NCBI GenBank assembly: GCA_013696425.1
Contig: JACCYP010000223.1
Coordinates: forward strand, 1-8,239
Direction: 5' to 3'
Source: Thermoleophilaceae bacterium
GTDB lineage: Bacteria; Actinomycetota; Thermoleophilia; Solirubrobacterales; Thermoleophilaceae
Length of the DNA stretch: 8,239 nt
In this document: piece by piece, positions 5,200 through 8,239 of the stretch
Position numbering within the stretch: position 1 is the first letter of the stretch
Layout: every line of letters starts with the position of its first letter
Notes under the pieces: model-generated
Database searches by the model: none
What the model was told of the DNA's origin: nothing
The model's input: only the letters and a program-made list of their open reading frames with translations
Translations under genes and position numbers: made by a program

Positions 5200-5811
5200 G
5201 CACGACGCTCACTAAAGCCCCAGCTGAACCAGATCCGCACATGGGTTCGCCAGGGGCGCACAGATGCCTGGATCGCTCATCAGCTCCAGGTCACCGTTCG
5301 CGACATCGTCTCCTTCAAGAAGGACCACGACCTCGCCCCCGCCGACTCGGACTCCGAGAACGGCGCTCCCGCAGCCTTCGACGACGATCTCGATCTCCGC
5401 GCTGAGGACGACGCCTTCGTGGCGGCCGAACTCGACGCGGAGCCCGAGGAGGAGGACGAGCCGGAGGACTCCGGCTCGGACCCGGATTCGGGCGGCTCGG
5501 GAGCAGGCGAGGACGACGATGATGACCCCGACAAGCCCAAGCGCCGCAGGCGTGGCCGCCGTGGCGGCCGTGGACGCGGCCGAGGCGGCCGTGGCGGGAA
5601 GGGCAAGCCGCTCGAGGGAACCTTCGACCACGGCGAGGAGGGCTTCGGACTGTGGCTCGACCCCGCCGTGCAGGACAACCCGCTCTATGCCGAGCACTGG
5701 GCGGGCCAGCGCGAGATCGTGGTCCGTATCGAGACCGACCGGATCGTGATCGAGCGCCCCGGCGGGCCCGACGAGGACTCCGAGGATGGCGGAGACGCCC
5801 CCGAGGACTAG
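5197..5811 (+). CDS. Modular HTH-like / acidic linker / RGG-rich protein, candidate nucleic-acid binder
   Basis: A 204-residue protein of a type I do not recognise by name. Residues 9-45 look like a small helix-turn-helix (IRTWVRQGRTDAWIAHQLQV then VRDIVSFKKDH). Residues 61-113 are strongly acidic and probably disordered. Residues 115-137 are a basic RGG/RG block (KRRRRGRRGGRGRGRG and on), a composition typical of RNA- or single-strand-binding tails. Residues 138-190 look folded (GFGLWLDPAVQDNPLYAEHW, then REIVVRIETDRIVIERPGG), and the last 14 residues are acidic again. The acidic and basic blocks could pair intramolecularly. The gene is divergent from csrA with 104 bp between the starts, which makes a role with RNA attractive but unproven. 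Third-position GC is high throughout, including the low-complexity part, so it reads as coding. Confidence 0.8.
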   Translation: MARRSLKPQLNQIRTWVRQGRTDAWIAHQLQVTVRDIVSFKKDHDLAPADSDSENGAPAAFDDDLDLRAEDDAFVAAELDAEPEEEDEPEDSGSDPDSGGSGAGEDDDDDPDKPKRRRRGRRGGRGRGRGGRGGKGKPLEGTFDHGEEGFGLWLDPAVQDNPLYAEHWAGQREIVVRIETDRIVIERPGGPDEDSEDGGDAPED

Positions 5812-5813
5812 GT

Positions 5814-5827
5814 AGGGCCTAGGCCCT
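5814..5827. other. Perfect 14-bp palindrome between convergent genes
   Basis: AGGGCCTAGGCCCT is a perfect inverted repeat centred on CTAG in the 7-bp gap between two convergent genes. It includes the TAG stop of the minus-strand gene. As RNA it can fold on either strand into a 5-bp stem with a CUAG loop. There is no U-tract, so a classical terminator is not supported. Confidence 0.5.
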
Positions 5828-6100
5828 CTGGCGCCCGCCGCCGAAGTCGCTCGCCTCGCGGGCGTAGCGGGCGAAGGAGGCGTCCACGATCCAGGAGTGG
5901 GCCATGCCGGTGGCCCAGTCGGTGCCCGACTCGTAGAAGTCGGCGAGCTCCTGAAGCGAGAAGGTGGAGCCGAGGCGACGGCGCAGCTCCTCGAGCACCC
6001 GGTCGGAGGCGTGCTCGTAGGCGAGACGGTCGGGATCGGGGGCATTCACCAGCCGGCGTTGGCCGTCCTCCCACTGGTACAGAGCGTTGGCCACGGCCAC
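5819..6100 (-). CDS. Small conserved-looking protein of unknown function downstream of ftsB
   Basis: A 93-residue soluble protein with features of a real, folded domain: an N-terminal NALYQWEDGQRRL segment, an amphipathic DRVLEELRRRLG helix (about 33-44), TFSLQELADFYESG (46-59) and WATGMAHSWIVDASFARYAREA (62-83). No membrane segment or signal peptide. I do not recognise a family. It begins 10 bp after the septum formation initiator stop and ends the mazG/eno/ftsB operon. In mycobacteria the gene after divIC encodes a DUF501 protein, which is larger and does not resemble this. GTG at 6100 is the outer start; the GTG at 6094 sits 7 nt from a GAGG ribosome site and may be the true one. Operon position suggests, but does not show, a link to division or envelope work. 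Confidence 0.8.
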   Translation of the reverse strand: MAVANALYQWEDGQRRLVNAPDPDRLAYEHASDRVLEELRRRLGSTFSLQELADFYESGTDWATGMAHSWIVDASFARYAREASDFGGGRQRA

Positions 6101-6110
6101 GCCCTCATTA

Positions 6111-6446
6111 TTAGCGGCGCAGGTTCTCGATCACGTACGCGCGCTCGCCCTGCTCGACCATGCCGAGGCGGCGGGCCGCCTGCTCGAGGGTGCGCGGGTT
6201 GCGCAGCTCGCGCTCGCGGGCCTTCAGGCGGGCGTTCTCCTTCTCGAGGGTCACGACCTCCGCGTGGTGGTCGGCCGCCGTGCCGCGCTGGGTGATGTAG
6301 GAGCGCGCCGGGGAGATGTAGAGGGCGAGGATCGCGAGGAGGGTCGCGAGGAGGGCATAGCGCCCGACGCGGTCCCAGCGGATGCGGCCGGGTGCTCCTC
6401 GCGAACCGCCCGTGGGGCGGATCCGCGCCTGTGTGATCGATGCCAT
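6111..6446 (-). CDS. ftsB: FtsB/DivIC-type septum formation initiator protein
   Basis: A 111-residue bitopic division protein of the FtsB/DivIC family, which with FtsL and FtsQ/DivIB forms the complex that activates septal peptidoglycan synthesis. Residues 1-28 are a basic cytoplasmic tail, 29-46 the single membrane helix (YALLATLLAILALYIS), and about 57-83 a coiled coil ending EKENARLKARERELRNP. The conserved end follows: RTLEQAARRLGMVEQGERAYVI (86-106). The Leu-Gly-Met-Val turn and following Gly-Glu are hallmarks of the family. The start is ATG at 6446 with AGGG about 8 nt upstream. It lies 36 bp after eno, the same order as in other actinobacteria (eno then divIC). Membrane topology should place the coiled coil outside. 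Confidence 0.92.
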   Translation of the reverse strand: MASITQARIRPTGGSRGAPGRIRWDRVGRYALLATLLAILALYISPARSYITQRGTAADHHAEVVTLEKENARLKARERELRNPRTLEQAARRLGMVEQGERAYVIENLRR

Positions 6447-6482
6447 CTGAACGCCCTTCGCCCTGCAGCGGGGCGCTCCTTC

Positions 6483-7757
6483 TCAGCGACGGAAGACTTG
6501 CGCGCCGGGGTACTCGGCGTCGGCGCCGAGCGCCTCCTCGATTCGCAGCAGCTGGTTGTACTTCGCGACGCGGTCCGAGCGCGACGGGGCGCCCGTCTTG
6601 ATCTGCCCGCAGCCGGTGGCCACGGCCAGGTCGGCGATGGTCACGTCCTCGGTCTCGCCGGAGCGGTGGGACATCACGGCGCTGTATCCGGCCTCCGCGG
6701 CGAGGTTCATCGCCTCGAGGGTCTCGGTGAGCGTGCCGATCTGATTCACCTTCACGAGGATCGAGTTGGCCACGCCGAGATCGATGCCGCGGCGCAGGCG
6801 CTCGCTGTTGGTCACGAACAGGTCATCACCGACGAGCTGGACCGTGTCTCCGATCCCGTCGGTGAGGGTCTTCCAGCCGTCCCAGTCCTCCTCGTCCATG
6901 CCGTCCTCGATCGAGACGATCGGGTAGCGCCCCGCCATTTCGCCCCAGTAGGCCGCCATGTCGGCCGAGGAGAGCGTGCGGCCCTCGTGCTCGATCACGT
7001 AGGAGCCGCCCTCGAAGATCTCGCTGGTGGCGGGGTCAAGGGCGATCGACACGTCCTCGCCCGGCGTGTAGCCGGCGCCCGCGATGCCCTTCATCAGCAC
7101 CTCGAGCGCCTCCTCGTTGGAGCCGAGGTCGGGCGCGAACCCGCCCTCGTCGCCCACGGAGGTCGAGTGACCATCCTCGTGGAGCGTCTTCTTGAGCGCG
7201 TGGAACACCTCGACGCCGGTGCGCAGGCCCTCGGAGAAGCTCTGGGCTCCGATCGGCACGACCATGAACTCCTGGAAGTCGACCTTGTTGTCGGCGTGGG
7301 CGCCGCCGTTCAGCACGTTCATCATCGGCACCGGCAGCACGTGGGCGGCCTCGCCGCCGAGGTAGCGCCACAGCGACATGCCCTCCTCGGCCGCGGCGGC
7401 CTTGGCGGCGGCCAGCGACACGCCGAGGATGGCGTTCGCCCCGAGGCGCGCCTTGTTCGGCGTGCCGTCGAGGTCGATCATCGCGCGGTCGAGTCCCTCC
7501 TGGTCGTCCGCGTCGAGCCCGTGGACCGCTTCGGCGAGCTCTCCGTTCACGTTGGCCACGGCCTGCGTGACGCCCTTCCCGGCCCACTCCGAGCCGCCGT
7601 CGCGCAGCTCGACGGCCTCGTACTCGCCCGTGGAGGCACCGGAGGGGACCGCCGCACGGCCGGCCGAGCCGGATGCGAGCAGCAGCTCGACCTCGACCGT
7701 CGGGTTGCCCCGCGAGTCGATCACCTGGCGCGCGTGCACCTGCTCGATCTTGCTCAT
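6483..7757 (-). CDS. eno: Enolase (phosphopyruvate hydratase)
   Basis: A full-length 424-residue enolase, the glycolytic enzyme that interconverts 2-phosphoglycerate and phosphoenolpyruvate using Mg2+. All landmarks are visible: DSRGNPTVEVE (14-24), the flexible loop PSGASTGEYEAVELRD (38-53), GDEGGFAPD with the catalytic Glu (204), metal ligands at Asp241, Glu284 (SIEDGMDEEDW) and Asp311 (VGDDLFVTN), the base Lys336 in LVKVNQIGTLTETL, the signature SHRSGETED (363-371), and Lys387. The start is ATG 7757 with GGAGGAGG upstream. The open frame runs on for over 100 codons upstream, but that is an out-of-frame shadow of mazG. The mazG TGA overlaps this ATG as ATGA, so the two are probably translationally coupled and eno expression depends on mazG transcription. 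Confidence 0.98.
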   Translation of the reverse strand: MSKIEQVHARQVIDSRGNPTVEVELLLASGSAGRAAVPSGASTGEYEAVELRDGGSEWAGKGVTQAVANVNGELAEAVHGLDADDQEGLDRAMIDLDGTPNKARLGANAILGVSLAAAKAAAAEEGMSLWRYLGGEAAHVLPVPMMNVLNGGAHADNKVDFQEFMVVPIGAQSFSEGLRTGVEVFHALKKTLHEDGHSTSVGDEGGFAPDLGSNEEALEVLMKGIAGAGYTPGEDVSIALDPATSEIFEGGSYVIEHEGRTLSSADMAAYWGEMAGRYPIVSIEDGMDEEDWDGWKTLTDGIGDTVQLVGDDLFVTNSERLRRGIDLGVANSILVKVNQIGTLTETLEAMNLAAEAGYSAVMSHRSGETEDVTIADLAVATGCGQIKTGAPSRSDRVAKYNQLLRIEEALGADAEYPGAQVFRR

Positions 7758-8140
7758 CGGGCCTCCTCCTGTTCGCGCTCGGCGCGCTTGACTTCCTTCC
7801 AGATCCGGCGAACGTCCTCGGGCGTCTCGGCCACGGCATCCCCGAACACGTGCGGGTGGCGGCGGATCAGCTTCTCCGTCACGGTCGCGGCCACCGCATC
7901 CAGGTCGCCGGCGCCCCGCTCCTCGAGCAGCAGCGACAGGAACACGACCTGGAACAGGACATCGCCAAGTTCGTCGAGAATCCGGGCGTCCTCCCCGGAC
8001 TCGACCGCCTCGGCGAGCTCGCCCGCCTCCTCGACCGTGTGGGGCACGATCGAGCGCTCGTCCTGCTCGCGATCCCACGGGCACTCGCGGCGCAGGCGCC
8101 GGGTGATCTCGTCGAGCCGGTGGAGGGGGTCGCCTGCCAC
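7754..8140 (-). CDS. mazG: MazG-type nucleoside triphosphate pyrophosphohydrolase, single domain
   Basis: A 128-residue single MazG domain, about half the length of the two-domain E. coli enzyme. The family hydrolyses NTPs or dNTPs to NMP and pyrophosphate and can remove damaged nucleotides. Visible motifs are LDEITRRLRRECPWDREQ (9-26), the metal-binding EEAGE (E37, E38, E41) with LDELGD (E57, D60), QVVFLSLLLEE (64-74) and EKLIRRHPHVFGD (89-101). The His common after QVVF in other MazGs is Leu here. I chose GTG 8140 because homology begins just after it and a TAGCCT hexamer lies 7 nt upstream. The frame continues to the right edge, but those residues (Arg/Ser/Ala-rich) are a shadow of the preceding gene. 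Its stop overlaps the eno start. Confidence 0.93.
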   Translation of the reverse strand: MAGDPLHRLDEITRRLRRECPWDREQDERSIVPHTVEEAGELAEAVESGEDARILDELGDVLFQVVFLSLLLEERGAGDLDAVAATVTEKLIRRHPHVFGDAVAETPEDVRRIWKEVKRAEREQEEAR

Positions 8141-8153
8141 CGGGGGCAGGCTA
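8138..8153 (-). promoter_or_regulatory. Leaderless-type -10 element and GTG start of mazG
   Basis: The minus strand has TAGCCT (8153-8148), 7 nt of mostly C, then GTG (8140-8138). There is no Shine-Dalgarno at all before this GTG. It lies in the 22-bp gap after the upstream gene and could drive mazG, eno and ftsB independently. Confidence 0.42.
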
Positions 8154-8162
8154 TTGATTTGA

Positions 8163-8239
8163 CTACGGCTGGACCGGGACCTGCTGGCTGCCCGGAGGTG
8201 CACCGCCTGCCTCGGGCGGTACGCCCTGCGGAGGTGCAC
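8163..8239 (-). CDS. C-terminal end of an unidentified Pro/Gln-rich protein
   Basis: The frame ending at TAG (8165-8163) gives 24 residues, GVPPEAGGAPPG then SQQVPVQP, a low-complexity Pro/Gly/Gln tail. Such tails are common on secreted or surface-anchored actinobacterial proteins, including SurA-like foldases, but nothing here identifies the protein. Codons are compatible with coding, and the other frames through this stretch give Arg-rich nonsense. It lies 22 bp upstream of mazG on the same strand. In mycobacteria mfd precedes mazG; this tail cannot confirm or exclude any candidate. Confidence 0.5.
   Translation of the reverse strand, partial: APPQGVPPEAGGAPPGSQQVPVQP

Noticed and set aside
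3265..5200. A multi-gene defence or toxin-antitoxin system around the small proteins
   Set aside because: The small genes are on opposite strands, match no toxin or antitoxin motif I can see, and sit among ordinary metabolic and regulatory genes; there are no nuclease, ATPase or integrase signatures.
5540..5605. Tandem repeat of GTGGCGGCCG-like units as a mobile or CRISPR-like repeat
   Set aside because: The units are irregular and in frame, and encode the RGG/RG block of the gene at 5197; there are no spacers.
6459..6475. CGCCC/GGGCG hairpin between eno and ftsB as an attenuator
   Set aside because: A 5-bp stem with a 7-nt loop and no U-tract; too weak to separate from background in GC-rich DNA.
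7758..8084. N-terminal extension of enolase by 109 residues
   Set aside because: It is an out-of-frame reading of mazG on the same strand; enolase homology and GGAGG both support the ATG at 7757.
6087..8162. Plus-strand open frame of 691 codons
   Set aside because: It is antisense to ftsB, eno and mazG; its sequence is shadow-like (LDRDDRVAPRHFAPVGRHVG style) and has no motif or ribosome site.

Overview
The window is an uninterrupted, gene-dense stretch of high-GC chromosomal DNA with strong G/C bias at third codon positions. Gene content and style point to an actinobacterium, and I infer the class Thermoleophilia (Solirubrobacterales-like). The reasons are the actinobacterial mazG/eno/ftsB synteny, a GCS2-type YbdK ligase, a stand-alone DUF2090 aldolase-like protein, a CsrA, and many GTG starts. 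There are no IS elements, phage genes, CRISPR arrays, tRNAs or rRNAs.

Layout, left to right. A truncated unknown gene (-) leaves the left edge and is divergent from a LCMT/TIGR00027-type SAM methyltransferase (+). That gene converges on, and overlaps by 27 bp, a three-gene leftward group read right to left: a YbdK carboxylate-amine ligase, a zinc-ribbon protein with a rhomboid fold but no rhomboid catalytic residues, and a carboxymuconolactone decarboxylase/AhpD-like protein. Divergent from the ligase is a DUF2090 aldolase-like gene (+), then a small coiled-coil/membrane protein (+). Next comes csrA (-), divergent from a gene for an unusual modular protein (+): an HTH-like head, a long acidic linker, an RGG-rich basic block and a conserved-looking tail. 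The right third is a leftward housekeeping operon: the tail of an unidentified Pro/Gln-rich protein, mazG, eno, an ftsB/divIC-type septum formation initiator, and a small protein of unknown function. mazG and eno overlap as ATGA.

Functionally the right-hand operon joins nucleotide-pool cleaning, glycolysis and cell division, the same association seen in mycobacteria (mazG, eno, divIC). The left and middle parts are small-molecule and regulatory genes with no single obvious pathway.

The most distinctive non-coding signal is repeated. Four minus-strand genes start with GTG exactly 6 or 7 nt after a TANNNT hexamer and lack a good Shine-Dalgarno, which looks like leaderless transcription. The YbdK/DUF2090 divergent pair also has -10 hexamers on opposite strands that share two bases. 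I found no convincing multi-gene novel system. The best candidates for new biology are the RGG/acidic protein beside csrA and the zinc-ribbon pseudo-rhomboid.
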